In this document: piece after piece, positions 19,208-28,633 of the stretch
Layout: the number at the start of each line of letters is the position of its first letter
Position numbering within the stretch: the first letter of the stretch is position 1
Assembly (NCBI RefSeq): GCF_030733745.1
Contig: NZ_JASHIK010000012.1
Coordinates: forward strand, 62,001-126,000
DNA length: 64,000 nucleotides
Source: Stappia sp. MMSF_3263
GTDB taxonomy: Bacteria; Pseudomonadota; Alphaproteobacteria; Rhizobiales; Stappiaceae
Direction of reading: 5' to 3'
Notes under the pieces: model-generated
What the model was told of the DNA's origin: nothing
The model's input: the letters and a program-made list of their open reading frames with translations, nothing else
The model's database searches: none
Position numbers and translations under genes: made by a program

Positions 19208-21403
19208 TCAGCCGGTGGCCGCCGCCGCCGGCAGGGCCGCGCCGCGCGCCTTCACCAGCTTCGTCACCACGTTGTGGATGATCCGGTGGCCGGCATCCTG
19301 GTCGAGCGACATGATCGATTCAGGATGGAACTGGACGGCGGCGATGGGCTCGGCCTCGTGCTCGATAGCCATCACCACCCCGTCCTCCGTCTGCGAGGTG
19401 ACGCGGAAGCCCGCCGGCAGCGCCGCGCGCAGCGCATGCAGCGAATGGTAGCGCCCGACCGTCACTGGTGACGACAATCCCTCGAACAGCATGGAGTCCG
19501 CCTCGAAGGCGACCGGCGACGGCTTGCCGTGCATCGGCACGTCGAGCTGGCCCAGCGTGCCGCCAAGGCTTTCGGCCAGCGCCTGCAGGCCCAGGCAGAC
19601 GCCGAAGATCGGCAGGCCCCGTGCCCGCGCCCGGCCGATGGTCGCGGCGCAGTCGAAATCCTTCGGACTGCCCGGTCCCGGCGACAGCACGACGAGATCG
19701 GGTGCGACGTCGTGGAAGACATGGTCGGCGACCGGCGAGCGGTAGGTGACGACCGTGGCGCCCGTCTGGCGGAAATAGTTGGCGAGCGTGTGGACGAAGC
19801 TGTCCTCGTGGTCGACCAGCAGGATCTTCAGCCCCTTGCCCGGTTCTGCCTGGCTCGGATCGACGGCCTTCTCGCGCAGGATGCCGGCCTCGCGCACGGC
19901 GGCGCGCATCGCCTCCGCCTTCAGCTCGGTCTCGGCCTCTTCCTCTTCGGGGATGCTGTCGTAAAGCAGCGTCGCGCCGGCACGGATCTGGGCGACCCCG
20001 TCCTTGATCCGCACGGTCCTGAGCGTCAGTCCGGTGTTCATGTCGCCATTGAACAAAACCGCGCCGATGGCCCCGCCATACCAGGCGCGCGGGCTCTTCT
20101 CGTGGCGCTCGATGAAGTCCATGGCCCAGCGCTTCGGCGCGCCGGTAACCGTCACCGCCCAGGTGTGCGAAAGGAAGGCGTCGAGCGCGTCGAGATCGTC
20201 GCGCAGGATGCCCTCGATATGGTCGACCGTATGGATCAGCCGCGAATACATCTCGATCTGGCGCCGGCCGATGACCCGCACGGAGCCTGGCACGCAGATG
20301 CGGCTCTTGTCGTTGCGGTCGACGTCCGAGCACATGGTCAGCTCGGCCTCGTCCTTGGCCGAATTGAGCAGCTTGCGGATCTGTGCCTCGTCCTCGATGG
20401 CGTTCTTGCCGCGCCGGATCGTTCCGGAGATCGGGCAGGTTTCCACCCGCCGTCCGCCCGACACGCGCACATACATTTCCGGGCTGGCGCCGACCAGGTA
20501 TTCCCCCTTGCCGAGATTGATCAGGAAACCGTAGGGGGAGGGGTTGATCTCCGAAAGCCGCCGGCTGACGGCCGAGGGCGGGGCAGGGCAGGCCTCGTAG
20601 AAGACCTGGCCCGGCACGGTCTCGAACAGGTCGCCGCGCCGGAAGTAGTCCTTGGCCTTTTCCACCAGGCGCGCGTATTCGCCCGGCGTGTGATCGCCGC
20701 GCCCGGGATCCTCGTTGGCCGGCCGGTAGGCCTGACTGCCGCCATCGCGCGGCATGTCATCGGTGCTCTTGCCCTCGACCTCGAACTCGTAGGCGCGCAC
20801 ATGCGCCTTGCGGCCGTAATGGTCGACCAGCAGGATCTCGTCGGGCATGTACAGAACGACGTCGCGCTGGTCGGCCGGGCGTTCCAGCACCAGCTCGATC
20901 GGCTCGAACTGGAAGGCAAGGTCGTAGCCGAAGGCGCCGTAGAGGCCCAGGTGGCCGTCGTCGCAGGCAAACAGCTCGTTGATGGCGCGGATGACGGAGA
21001 AGACGGAAGGCTGGCGCGAACGCTCTTCCTCGGCAAAGGCGCGCGAGGGCCGCGCGACGCGCATGGCGAGTTCGTCGCCCCGGCGCGTCAGGCCCTCGAT
21101 ATCGGCAAGGCCGGCAAGGGCCTGTTCGATCACCGGCAGCAGCAGCCGGCCGCGATCGTTCAGCGCCTCGATGCGCACGTCCGCTCCGCGCGATTCCAGC
21201 ACCAGCGGCGGGTTCACCAGCGCCATGTCCCAGCGCGTGTAACGGCCCGGATACTCGTAGGAGGAGGAGAAGACCGCGCCGCGCTCGCTGTCGAGCCGGT
21301 CGATCCAGGGCGAGGTGCCCTTCGCATAATCGGCCGCGTGCGTGGTGACCCTCACCCCGATGCCGCCCCTGGTGACGAAGGCCTGTTCCTGTCCCGTCAG
21401 CAT
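19208..21403 (-). CDS. trpE(G): Anthranilate synthase, fused TrpE-TrpG
   Basis: A 731-residue fusion that makes anthranilate from chorismate and glutamine, the first committed step of tryptophan synthesis. Residues 1-515 are component I ([54 protein letters not shown]). From about residue 530 comes a class I glutamine amidotransferase with GVCLGLQAL (Cys603) and HPES (His693, Glu695). This fusion is standard in rhizobia and relatives. ATG 21403 follows GGAGGAGAGAAAG. A Trp-rich leader and attenuator upstream indicate control by charged tRNA-Trp. Confidence 0.97.
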   Translation of the reverse strand: MLTGQEQAFVTRGGIGVRVTTHAADYAKGTSPWIDRLDSERGAVFSSSYEYPGRYTRWDMALVNPPLVLESRGADVRIEALNDRGRLLLPVIEQALAGLADIEGLTRRGDELAMRVARPSRAFAEEERSRQPSVFSVIRAINELFACDDGHLGLYGAFGYDLAFQFEPIELVLERPADQRDVVLYMPDEILLVDHYGRKAHVRAYEFEVEGKSTDDMPRDGGSQAYRPANEDPGRGDHTPGEYARLVEKAKDYFRRGDLFETVPGQVFYEACPAPPSAVSRRLSEINPSPYGFLINLGKGEYLVGASPEMYVRVSGGRRVETCPISGTIRRGKNAIEDEAQIRKLLNSAKDEAELTMCSDVDRNDKSRICVPGSVRVIGRRQIEMYSRLIHTVDHIEGILRDDLDALDAFLSHTWAVTVTGAPKRWAMDFIERHEKSPRAWYGGAIGAVLFNGDMNTGLTLRTVRIKDGVAQIRAGATLLYDSIPEEEEAETELKAEAMRAAVREAGILREKAVDPSQAEPGKGLKILLVDHEDSFVHTLANYFRQTGATVVTYRSPVADHVFHDVAPDLVVLSPGPGSPKDFDCAATIGRARARGLPIFGVCLGLQALAESLGGTLGQLDVPMHGKPSPVAFEADSMLFEGLSSPVTVGRYHSLHALRAALPAGFRVTSQTEDGVVMAIEHEAEPIAAVQFHPESIMSLDQDAGHRIIHNVVTKLVKARGAALPAAAATG

Positions 21404-21446
21404 TCTTTCTCTCCTCCGCGCGGCCGTCGGGCCCTCCCGGATATGA

Positions 21447-21480
21447 CAAAGCCGCCGGCGGGACCCCGCGGCGGCTTTCC
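21447..21480 (-). terminator. trp attenuator (terminator hairpin)
   Basis: On the minus strand AAAGCCGCC and GGCGGCTTT form a 9-bp stem around a 13-base GC-rich loop that can pair further, ending in TTTGTCAT. It lies between trpL and trpE(G), where stalled or free translation of the leader would decide between this hairpin and an antiterminator. Confidence 0.85.
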
Positions 21481-21525
21481 TCATGATCCGGTGACGTCAT
21501 GTCACGCGCTGTCGGTTGCCGCCTG

Positions 21526-21576
21526 TTACGAGGGGCGCCACCACCAGCCGTTGTTCGTGACAATCATCTTGCTCAT
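21526..21576 (-). CDS. trpL: trp leader peptide
   Basis: A 16-residue frame, MSKMIVTNNGWWWRPS, with three consecutive Trp codons before Arg, ending in TAA. The triple Trp, the attenuator 46 bp further on and the following trpE(G) make this the leader peptide of a ribosome-mediated attenuator. The Trp position and length are close to the known leader of Sinorhizobium meliloti. No ribosome-binding site precedes the ATG, which agrees with translation of a leaderless message. Confidence 0.93.
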   Translation of the reverse strand: MSKMIVTNNGWWWRPS

Positions 21577-21583
21577 GACAAAT

Positions 21584-21612
21584 TCAGTAGCCCATGCGCG
21601 CGGCATCCGCAA
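21584..21612 (-). promoter_or_regulatory. Candidate trpL-trpE(G) promoter
   Basis: On the minus strand TTGCGG (21607-21612) and TACTGA (21584-21589) are 17 bp apart. The -10 box ends 7 bp before the A of the trpL ATG, so transcription should begin at or next to the start codon. Confidence 0.6.
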
Positions 21613-21653
21613 CGCGGAAAGTGGCGCTGCGGAACCTGCCTGGCACGGCGGCC

Positions 21654-22625
21654 TCAGGCGCCTTCGACGAAACGTCCGAGCCGCACCGCCGTCAGGCCCT
21701 TGCCCGGGCGCCGGTTGGGCATGATCAGCACCGTGTCGTCATGCGGCGTGACCACCGGCTTGCCGCCGTCATGGGCAATCACCGTGCCGGCGCTGGCGAT
21801 CACTTCCTGGCCGAGGAAATTGTCGGTGAAGCGGAAGTCGTCGGTTGCGATGGTGACCGGCGCGACGATCTCGACAAAGCTTTGCGGGGCGGGGGCGGGG
21901 AAGCGCGCCAGTTCGGAGGCGAAGGCATCGGGCGCAACGGCGCCGGTCGCCTGCAGGAAGCGAAGGCTCGTCTCCAGTGCAACATCGGCGCTCGCCTTTT
22001 CCCAGTGCTGGCCGCATTCCACCAGCAGCGCGTTTTTCTCGCTCGCCGGATCGCCGAAGCCGGCATAGTCGCGCATCCGCTTGCCGGCCGCGTGTCCCTC
22101 GTCGCTGACCACAAGCGCCGGCGTTCCGACCGCGCGTGCCAGCGCCCGGCCCTTGGTCAGCGGCCCGGCGATATAGAGCGGCGCCGTGGCGTTCTGCATC
22201 GAATGCAGGTCGAGCAGCAGATCGACGCTGTCGATGAAGGGACGCAGTTCCTTCGCCCGCCGGCGCTCCAGCGTGTCGCCGCCGTTCAGCGTCTCGTCCT
22301 GCCACAGCCGGTTCATGTCCTCGTCCGCCCAGCGCGAGGCGAAGGGATCGGCCGGGTCGTAGCGGTCATAGGCATCGAGATTGACGAAGGCGAGCGACAG
22401 CTTGCCCCGGACCGGTCGCACGCCCCTGGCGAACAGCCAGTCGAGCGCGATCGGGCCGCACAGCTCGTTGCCGTGAACGATCGCCGTCACAGCCACATGC
22501 GGACCGGCGACGCCGCTGTCGAAAGTGGTGACGCCGCGAATGCCCGTATTGCCGGCGAGATAGGGCGTGATGTCGGTTTTCTCCAGCTCGACGGGGGGCA
22601 CGGGCGGGGTGGCGGCGTCGGTCAT
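21654..22625 (-). CDS. Succinylglutamate desuccinylase / aspartoacylase family protein
   Basis: A 323-residue zinc carboxypeptidase-fold enzyme. VTAIVHGNELCGPIALDWL holds the HxxE zinc motif, VNLDAYDRYDPADPFASRW and DEDMNRLW give substrate residues, and LLDLHSMQNATAPLYI gives the third ligand. The late VTPHDDTVLIMPNRR block closes the fold. It should cleave an N-acyl or related amide from an amino acid. It follows the ArgE-like gene in a LysR-ArgE-aspartoacylase operon that faces a peptide importer, which suggests N-acylated nutrient use. Confidence 0.88.
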   Translation of the reverse strand: MTDAATPPVPPVELEKTDITPYLAGNTGIRGVTTFDSGVAGPHVAVTAIVHGNELCGPIALDWLFARGVRPVRGKLSLAFVNLDAYDRYDPADPFASRWADEDMNRLWQDETLNGGDTLERRRAKELRPFIDSVDLLLDLHSMQNATAPLYIAGPLTKGRALARAVGTPALVVSDEGHAAGKRMRDYAGFGDPASEKNALLVECGQHWEKASADVALETSLRFLQATGAVAPDAFASELARFPAPAPQSFVEIVAPVTIATDDFRFTDNFLGQEVIASAGTVIAHDGGKPVVTPHDDTVLIMPNRRPGKGLTAVRLGRFVEGA

Positions 22626-22686
22626 GGGTGTGTCTTCCTGCGTGCAATCAATGGTTTGAAACGGGTCTTGCCAGTTCGGCTGCGCA

Positions 22687-23853
22687 TCAGGCCGAGGCTT
22701 CCTCGATCAGTCGGTCGAGAAAGGCCTCGCATTTCACCAGTTCGGACACCTCGATGAACTCGTCCGCCTTGTGGGCCTGGCCGATCGAGCCGGGGCCGAC
22801 GACGACGGTCGGGATTGCGCCGATCTCGACGAAACGCCCGCCTTCCGTGCCATAGGCGACCTTGGCATGGTCGTTGCGCCCGGCGAGCCGTTTGGCCAGC
22901 CGGGTCACCTCCGCGTCGGCCGCCGTGTCGAGGCCCGGGAAGCTCGAGATCTGTTCGAAGGCGATCCCGGTCTCCGGCGCGCGCGCCTTCATCTCCGGCT
23001 CGATGACCTCACGAGCGAAACGCATCACTTCGTCGACCAGCGCATCGGCGTCCTCGCCGGGCAGCACGCGGAACTCGAAGGAGAGTTCGCAGCGGTCGGG
23101 CACGATGTTGAGCGCCGTGCCGCCGGAAACGGTGCCGGTATGCGAGGTTGTCACCGGCACGTCGTAGAGCGGGTCGCTGGGCCCCTGCGCCAGCTCGATT
23201 CCCATCTCGCGGATCTTCATGATCAGCCGGGCGGCATGCTCGACCGCGTTGACGCCCTCAGGTGCCAGCGAGGAGTGGCAGGTCCTACCCGTGACGATGG
23301 CGCGGTGGGAACGTTTCGCCTTGTGGCCGATCACCACCTGCATCTCGGTCGGCTCGCCGACGAAACAGGCGCGCGGGAGCGGATGGGTGGCGATCAGGTG
23401 TTCGATCAGGCTGGGCACGCCCTTGCAGCCCACTTCCTCGTCATAGGAGAAGGCGAAGTGGATCGGCGCCTTGAGATCCGCGGCCAGCATGTCGTCGACC
23501 TTGGCCATGATGCAGGCCAGGAAGCCTTTCATATCGCAGGAGCCGCGCCCGTAGAGCCTCCCGTCGCGCAAGGTGAGGGCGAAGGGATCGCTCGCCCAGT
23601 CCTGCCCGTCGACGGGCACCACGTCGGTGTGGCCGGACAGCACGAAGCCGGGCACGTCCTTCGGTCCGATCGTGGCGATCAGGTTGGCCTTCTCGCCGGT
23701 TTCGTCGGGGATGCGGGTCGTTGCCACGCCGCGCTTTGCGAAGAACGCCTCCACATGGGCGATCAGCGCCAGGTTCGAGTTGCGGCTGGTCGTGTCGAAA
23801 CCGACCAGGTCCTTGAGGATTTCGGCCGAGCGCGGGGCCGCTGGCTGCAGCAT
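22687..23853 (-). CDS. argE: ArgE-type acetylornithine deacetylase / M20 amidohydrolase
   Basis: A 388-residue M20 metallopeptidase-fold deacetylase. FVLSGHTDVVPVDGQDWASDPF and LYGRGSCDMKGFLACIM carry the metal ligands, FSYDEEVGCKGVPSLI the catalytic Glu, and TEGGRFVEIGAIPTVVVGPG the last His-free closing block typical of ArgE. The known reaction is hydrolysis of N-acetylornithine, but in this catabolic setting with an importer another N-acyl amino acid is equally likely. It lies between the LysR gene (23 bp) and the aspartoacylase-like gene (61 bp). Confidence 0.88.
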   Translation of the reverse strand: MLQPAAPRSAEILKDLVGFDTTSRNSNLALIAHVEAFFAKRGVATTRIPDETGEKANLIATIGPKDVPGFVLSGHTDVVPVDGQDWASDPFALTLRDGRLYGRGSCDMKGFLACIMAKVDDMLAADLKAPIHFAFSYDEEVGCKGVPSLIEHLIATHPLPRACFVGEPTEMQVVIGHKAKRSHRAIVTGRTCHSSLAPEGVNAVEHAARLIMKIREMGIELAQGPSDPLYDVPVTTSHTGTVSGGTALNIVPDRCELSFEFRVLPGEDADALVDEVMRFAREVIEPEMKARAPETGIAFEQISSFPGLDTAADAEVTRLAKRLAGRNDHAKVAYGTEGGRFVEIGAIPTVVVGPGSIGQAHKADEFIEVSELVKCEAFLDRLIEEASA

Positions 23854-23876
23854 GTCAGGTCCTTTCCTGGATCCGG

Positions 23877-24839
23877 TCAGGCCGGATGCGAATACGCGTC
23901 GGCGGGAACCGCGCGCCTTGCATATTCGATGAAGCGCTGGGCGATCGGGGCGACCGGCCCGGCGGGCACGAAGAATTGCGTCAGATAGTCGACGCGCGGG
24001 GTGAAGCGGCGGAAGACGACGCCTTCGAGCGGCCGAAGGCTCACCGGGAACGGGTTGACGAGGCCGATGCCCATGCCCTCGCGCACCAGCTCGCAGATGG
24101 CGATGCTGGTCGCCGTCTCGGCGCGGATCTTCCGCTCGATGCCGCGTTCGGCGAAGATCCGGTCAATGACATTGCGCTGGTGGAAGCGCCGGGTCAGCGC
24201 GATGAAGGGTTCTCCGGCAAGGTCTTCCGGCGTGATGTCTTCCTTGTCCGCCAGCCGGTGGTCGGCCGGGATCGCCGCATGGGCGATGGCATGGCGGAAG
24301 GGATACATGCGCAGCCCGTCATGCCGGGTGCGCGTGTCGCTGATGCCCAGGTCCGCGTTCTCGTCCGCGACCGCCGCCGTGGCATTGATCGACATGCCGA
24401 TCTCCAGATGCACCGAGGCTTCCGGGTTTTCCTTGAGGAACCCGGCGATCAGTCGGGTCAGCAGCCGGTGCGAGAGGGTCGGCGGCGCGGCGATGCGCAG
24501 GCGCTTGGGATTGGTGTCCTCGCTGTCGGTGGCGTCGAGCCGGGCGAGGGTGGCGAAGATCGGCTCGATTTGCTCGTTGAGCGCAAGCCCTTCCGACGTC
24601 GGCTGGATCCTGTTTCCGCTGCGGTGGAAAAGCTGCCGGTTGAGCCGCGCTTCGAGCTGCGCGATCGCGCGACTGACCGCCGGTTGGGATATCCCCAGCC
24701 TGTGGGCGGCCGCCGTCGTCTTGCCCTCGGTGATGACCGCGCGCAGCACTTCGAGCTCGCGAAGCGTCAGCCCGTTGCGGTTTCCGCTGCTGCCGACTTG
24801 CCGGAACCCCGGCTGATCCATAACCTCTGTATTTGTCAC
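23877..24839 (-). CDS. LysR family transcriptional regulator
   Basis: A 320-residue LysR protein. The HTH is LTLRELEVLRAVITEGKTTAAAHRLGISQPAVSRAIAQLEARL near residues 25-66, and the periplasmic-binding-type effector domain follows, with GMGIGLVNPFP near residue 260. It shares a divergent promoter with the ABC binding-protein gene at 25019 and precedes two amidohydrolase genes in its own direction, so it probably controls both arms. The repeat at 24851-24898 is its likely binding site. Confidence 0.92.
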   Translation of the reverse strand: MTNTEVMDQPGFRQVGSSGNRNGLTLRELEVLRAVITEGKTTAAAHRLGISQPAVSRAIAQLEARLNRQLFHRSGNRIQPTSEGLALNEQIEPIFATLARLDATDSEDTNPKRLRIAAPPTLSHRLLTRLIAGFLKENPEASVHLEIGMSINATAAVADENADLGISDTRTRHDGLRMYPFRHAIAHAAIPADHRLADKEDITPEDLAGEPFIALTRRFHQRNVIDRIFAERGIERKIRAETATSIAICELVREGMGIGLVNPFPVSLRPLEGVVFRRFTPRVDYLTQFFVPAGPVAPIAQRFIEYARRAVPADAYSHPA

Positions 24840-24850
24840 GGGAATAGGTC

Positions 24851-24898
24851 TATGCGTTTAGGTTATCGTTTTTCGTTTGTCGATCATATAAACGCATA
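24851..24898. promoter_or_regulatory. 10-bp perfect inverted repeat between LysR and the ABC operon
   Basis: TATGCGTTTA at 24851-24860 and TAAACGCATA at 24889-24898 are exact reverse complements, 28 bp apart, in an AT-rich divergent gap. Two half-sites facing each other at this distance suit a LysR tetramer. The site begins 12 bp from the LysR start, so autoregulation is plausible. Confidence 0.6.
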
Positions 24899-25018
24899 AT
24901 AGCCTTTCCCACAAGCCATGGATGGCGGCAGCCAATCCGCAAAAGGCACCAGACGGGGACCGTGTCGATCCCGCCCCGCCTGCACAAGCTTCCAGGGATC
25001 CAGAGGGGAGTTGACCAG

Positions 25019-26611
25019 ATGAAATTCACCAGGACGCCGCTCGTGCGCGCGCTCATGGGGGCGGCGTGCGCCGTTGCCGTGGGCTCCGCTTCCGCGGCCG
25101 CCGAGGAGATCGTGATCGGCCTTGATTCCGAGGCGACCTCGATTGATCCGCATTTCCACAATCTGGGGCCGAACAACCAGCTCGGCTTCATGATGTTCGA
25201 CCGGCTCGCCAATCCGGACGAGCGGCAGAACTTCAAGCCGGGCCTTGCCGTTTCCTGGAAGCCCATCGACAGCACCACCTGGGAATTCAAGCTGCGCGAG
25301 GGCGTCAAGTTCCACGACGGCACGGACTTCAATGCCGACGACGTGATCTGCACCTTCGAGCGCGCGCCCAACGTGCCGAACTCGCCGGCCGGCTTCGGCA
25401 CCTACACCAAGGGCAAGACCTTCGTGAAGGTCGACGATTACACCGTTCACGTGAAGACCGATTCCCCCTATCCGGTGATGGTCAACGATCTCGGCAATGT
25501 GGCGATCGTCTCCAACGAGGGCGGCTGCGACGGGGCGACCGAGGACTACAATTCCGGCAAGGCGGCGGCCGGCACCGGACCGTTCAAGTTCGCCGAATAC
25601 GTACCCGGCGACCGCATCGTCCTGGAAGCCAATGCCGACTACTGGGGCGACAAGCCGATCTGGGACAAGGTCACGCTGAAGCCGATCAAGTCCGGCCCCT
25701 CGCGGGTCGCGGCGCTTCTGGCCGGCGATGTCGACATGATCAACGGCGTGCCGACGACCGACATCGAGACGCTCAAGGGCCGCGACAATGTCGTGCTCTC
25801 GCAGGGCGTGTCGAACCGCGTCATCTACCTGCATCTCGATCATTTCCGCGAGAACTCGCCCTTCGTGAAGGCGAATGGCGGGGGCGACATCAAGAACCCG
25901 CTGATGGACCTCAAGGTTCGCAAGGCGCTGTCGAAGGCGATCTCGCGCGAGCTGATCCGCGACCGCGTCATGGAAGGGCTTTCCATTCCCGCCGGCCAGT
26001 TGCTCCCCGAGGGCTTCTTCGGCGTGTCGGACAAGCTCGGGCCGGAGCCCTATGACGCGGAAGGCGCCAAGGCGCTGCTGGCGGAGGCAGGTCTTCCCGA
26101 CGGGTTCGAGCTGACCATCCACGGGCCGAACGATCGCTATCTCAACGATGCCAAGATCGCCGAGGCCATCGCCCAGATGCTGACGCGCGTCGGTATCAAG
26201 ACCCAGGTCGAGACGATGCCGCGCTCGGTCTACTTCACCCGTGCCTCGACGGGCGCCGACGGCCTGCCGGAATTCTCGCTCATCCTTGTCGGCTGGGGCG
26301 CGGGCTCGGGCGAGGCGTCCTCGCCGCTGCGTGCGCTCATCGCTTCCTATGACAAGGACAAGGGCATGGGCACCGCCAATCGCGGTCGCTATTCCAATCC
26401 GGAAGTCGACAAGCTGATCGAGGCGGCGCTGGCCGAGGTCGATGACGAGAAGCGTGCCGGCCTGCTGGCCGAGGCGACCGAGCTTGCCATCGGCGAACTG
26501 GCGATCATCCCGATCCACTACCAGGTCAACACCTGGGCGAGCCGTGCCGGCCTCAAGTACATCCCGCGTACGGATGAATACACGGTCGCCTATGGCGTGG
26601 TGAAGGAGTAA
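25019..26611 (+). CDS. Peptide-type ABC transporter substrate-binding protein
   Basis: A 530-residue family 5 extracellular solute-binding protein. It has a Sec signal peptide (MKFTRTPLVRALMGAACAV, cut near ASAAAEE). The family blocks are DSEATSIDPHFHN, WEFKLREGVKFHDGTDFNADDV and AAGTGPFKFAEYVPGDRIVL. It catches a peptide or related solute in the periplasm. ATG 25019 follows GAGGGGAG. It leads an operon with two permeases, two ATPases and an N-formylglutamate amidohydrolase; a terminator-like hairpin right after it would lower expression of the rest. Confidence 0.93.
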   Translation: MKFTRTPLVRALMGAACAVAVGSASAAAEEIVIGLDSEATSIDPHFHNLGPNNQLGFMMFDRLANPDERQNFKPGLAVSWKPIDSTTWEFKLREGVKFHDGTDFNADDVICTFERAPNVPNSPAGFGTYTKGKTFVKVDDYTVHVKTDSPYPVMVNDLGNVAIVSNEGGCDGATEDYNSGKAAAGTGPFKFAEYVPGDRIVLEANADYWGDKPIWDKVTLKPIKSGPSRVAALLAGDVDMINGVPTTDIETLKGRDNVVLSQGVSNRVIYLHLDHFRENSPFVKANGGGDIKNPLMDLKVRKALSKAISRELIRDRVMEGLSIPAGQLLPEGFFGVSDKLGPEPYDAEGAKALLAEAGLPDGFELTIHGPNDRYLNDAKIAEAIAQMLTRVGIKTQVETMPRSVYFTRASTGADGLPEFSLILVGWGAGSGEASSPLRALIASYDKDKGMGTANRGRYSNPEVDKLIEAALAEVDDEKRAGLLAEATELAIGELAIIPIHYQVNTWASRAGLKYIPRTDEYTVAYGVVKE

Positions 26612-26625
26612 CCCGACACGACATC

Positions 26626-26660
26626 GGGAGCCGCGGTGATCCCTGCGGCTCCCTCGTCGT
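26626..26660 (+). terminator. Hairpin after the binding-protein gene
   Basis: GGGAGCCGC and GCGGCTCCC form a perfect 9-bp stem with a 10-base loop, followed by TCGTCGTCTTT. It lies 14 bp after the binding-protein stop and before the permease genes, a common place for partial termination. Confidence 0.7.
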
Positions 26661-26711
26661 CTTTCGTGTCGCGGGCCGGGCAACGGGCCCGGTGAGAACA
26701 GGGCACACGCC

Positions 26712-27689
26712 ATGAGCGTCTTTATCCTCCGCCGCCTGCTGCAGAGCGCGCTGGTCATGGTGGCCATGGCGGTGCTGGTCTTTTTCGGTGTCCATCTGGT
26801 CGGCGATCCGGTCTACATGTTCATCACCCCGGACATGGATCAGGCCGACATCGAGAACGTCACCCGCGCGCTCGGCCTCGACCGACCGATCTGGGAACAA
26901 TTCTGGATCTTCATGACCAATGCCGTGCGGGGCAATCTGGGCCAGTCGTTCATCTTCGGCGAGCCGGCGCTGGGCCTGATCTTGCAGCGCATGCCGGCAA
27001 CGCTCGAGCTTGCCTTCGCGGCGCTTCTGATGGCCGTCGTCATCGGCATTCCGCTCGGTCTTTATGCCGGGCTTTATCCCGACGGAATTCCGGCCAAGAC
27101 GATCATGGCCGGTTCCATTCTCGGGTTCTCGCTGCCCACCTTCTGGGTTGGCATCATGATGATCATGATCTTCGCGGTGATTCTCGGCTGGCTGCCCTCG
27201 ACCGGGCGCGGCGACACGGTCGAGGTCTTCGGCCTGCACCTGTCCTTCCTGACGCTCGACGGCTTGCGGCATCTGGCGCTTCCCGCACTCAACCTGGCCC
27301 TGCTCAAGATCTCGCTGGTCATCCGCCTGACCCGTGCCGGCACCCGCGAGGCGATGTTCCAGGACTACATCAAGTTCGCCCGGGCCAAGGGCCTGTCGCG
27401 TCCGCGCATCGTCGGCGTGCACCTGCTCAAGAACATCCTCATTCCGGTAGTCACCGTGCTTGGCCTGGAGTTCGGTTCGCTGATCGCCTTCTCGGTCGTC
27501 ACCGAGACGATCTTCGCATGGCCCGGCATGGGCAAGCTCCTGATCGAGGCGATCCAGCAGCTCGACCGGCCCATCATCGTCGCCTACCTGGTGATGATCG
27601 TCTTCCTCTTCGTCGTCATCAATCTGGTGGTGGACATCCTCTATTCGATCCTCGATCCGCGCGTGCGGCTCGGCGATCGCGGACAGTGA
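26712..27689 (+). CDS. Peptide-type ABC transporter permease (DppB-like)
   Basis: A 325-residue inner-membrane protein with six helices. It starts MSVFILRRLLQSALVMVAMAVLVFF and carries the DppB-type EAA loop TREAMFQDYIKFARAKGLS, with FAWPGMGKLLIEAIQQLDRP after it. It forms the channel with the next gene product. It is 7 bp before the second permease gene. Confidence 0.94.
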   Translation: MSVFILRRLLQSALVMVAMAVLVFFGVHLVGDPVYMFITPDMDQADIENVTRALGLDRPIWEQFWIFMTNAVRGNLGQSFIFGEPALGLILQRMPATLELAFAALLMAVVIGIPLGLYAGLYPDGIPAKTIMAGSILGFSLPTFWVGIMMIMIFAVILGWLPSTGRGDTVEVFGLHLSFLTLDGLRHLALPALNLALLKISLVIRLTRAGTREAMFQDYIKFARAKGLSRPRIVGVHLLKNILIPVVTVLGLEFGSLIAFSVVTETIFAWPGMGKLLIEAIQQLDRPIIVAYLVMIVFLFVVINLVVDILYSILDPRVRLGDRGQ

Positions 27690-27696
27690 GCCGGCG

Positions 27697-28626
27697 ATGA
27701 CCAGTCTCGATCCCGCCTCCAGGGCGGACCCCGTGCCCGCGGTTCCCAAGGCGGCGGAAACGCCGTTGCGCCGCTTCGTCTCCGACTATTGCGACAGCCG
27801 GCTCGCCGTCGGTGCGGCCTTGCTGCTCGCCGTCATCGTCCTTGTCGCGCTTCTCGCGCCCTGGATCGCGCCGCAGGACCCGTACGACCTGGCCGTCGTC
27901 TCGATCTTCGACGCGCGCCAGCCGCCAGGTGCGCAAAGCATGGACGGCTACACGTTCTGGCTGGGCACGGACGGTGCCGGCCGCGACCTGCTGTCGGCGA
28001 TCATCTACGGCCTGCGCATCTCGCTTTCCGTCGGCGTCGCCTCCGGCGTCATCGCCATCATCGTCGGCATGACGGTCGGCCTGCTCGCCGCCTATGCGGG
28101 CGGGCGCACCGAAAACCTGATCATGCGCGTCGTCGACATCCAGTTGTCGCTTCCCGCCGTCCTGATCGCGCTGATCCTGCTCGCGATTCTCGGCAAGGGA
28201 ATCGACAAGATCATCATCGCGCTGGTGATCGCCCAGTGGGCCTACTACGCCCGTACGGTCAGGGCCTCGGCGCTGGTCGAGCGACGGCGCGAATATGTGG
28301 AGGCGGCCGCCTGTCTCGGCCTCTCGCATGCCCGCATCGTCTTCCGCCACATCCTGCCCAACTGCGTCGCGCCGCTGATCGTCGTGGGCACCGTGCAGAC
28401 GGCGCATGCCATCGCGCTCGAAGCGACGCTCTCCTTCCTCGGCGTCGGCCTGCCACAGACCGAGCCCTCGCTCGGCCTGCTGATCTCCAACGGGTTCGAA
28501 TACATGCTTTCGGGCAAGTACTGGATCGCCGTCTTCCCGGGCGTTGCCCTCCTGATCACCATCGTTTCGATCAATATGGTCGGCGACCAACTGCGCGACG
28601 TGCTCAACCCGCGCCTGCAGAAATGA
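27697..28626 (+). CDS. Peptide-type ABC transporter permease (DppC-like)
   Basis: A 309-residue permease with a longer polar N-terminus, then LAVGAALLLAVIVLVALLAPWIAP and the periplasmic FWLGTDGAGRDLLSAIIYGLR motif. The EAA-like loop is RRREYVEAAACLGLSHARIVFRHILPN, typical of DppC. It pairs with the DppB-like subunit. Close spacing on both sides marks one operon. Confidence 0.94.
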   Translation: MTSLDPASRADPVPAVPKAAETPLRRFVSDYCDSRLAVGAALLLAVIVLVALLAPWIAPQDPYDLAVVSIFDARQPPGAQSMDGYTFWLGTDGAGRDLLSAIIYGLRISLSVGVASGVIAIIVGMTVGLLAAYAGGRTENLIMRVVDIQLSLPAVLIALILLAILGKGIDKIIIALVIAQWAYYARTVRASALVERRREYVEAAACLGLSHARIVFRHILPNCVAPLIVVGTVQTAHAIALEATLSFLGVGLPQTEPSLGLLISNGFEYMLSGKYWIAVFPGVALLITIVSINMVGDQLRDVLNPRLQK

Positions 28627-28633
28627 GGTCCCG

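Noticed and set aside
19529-21724. A 731-codon open frame antisense to trpE(G)
   Set aside because: trpE(G) with its leader and attenuator explains this DNA; the antisense frame has no recognisable domains.
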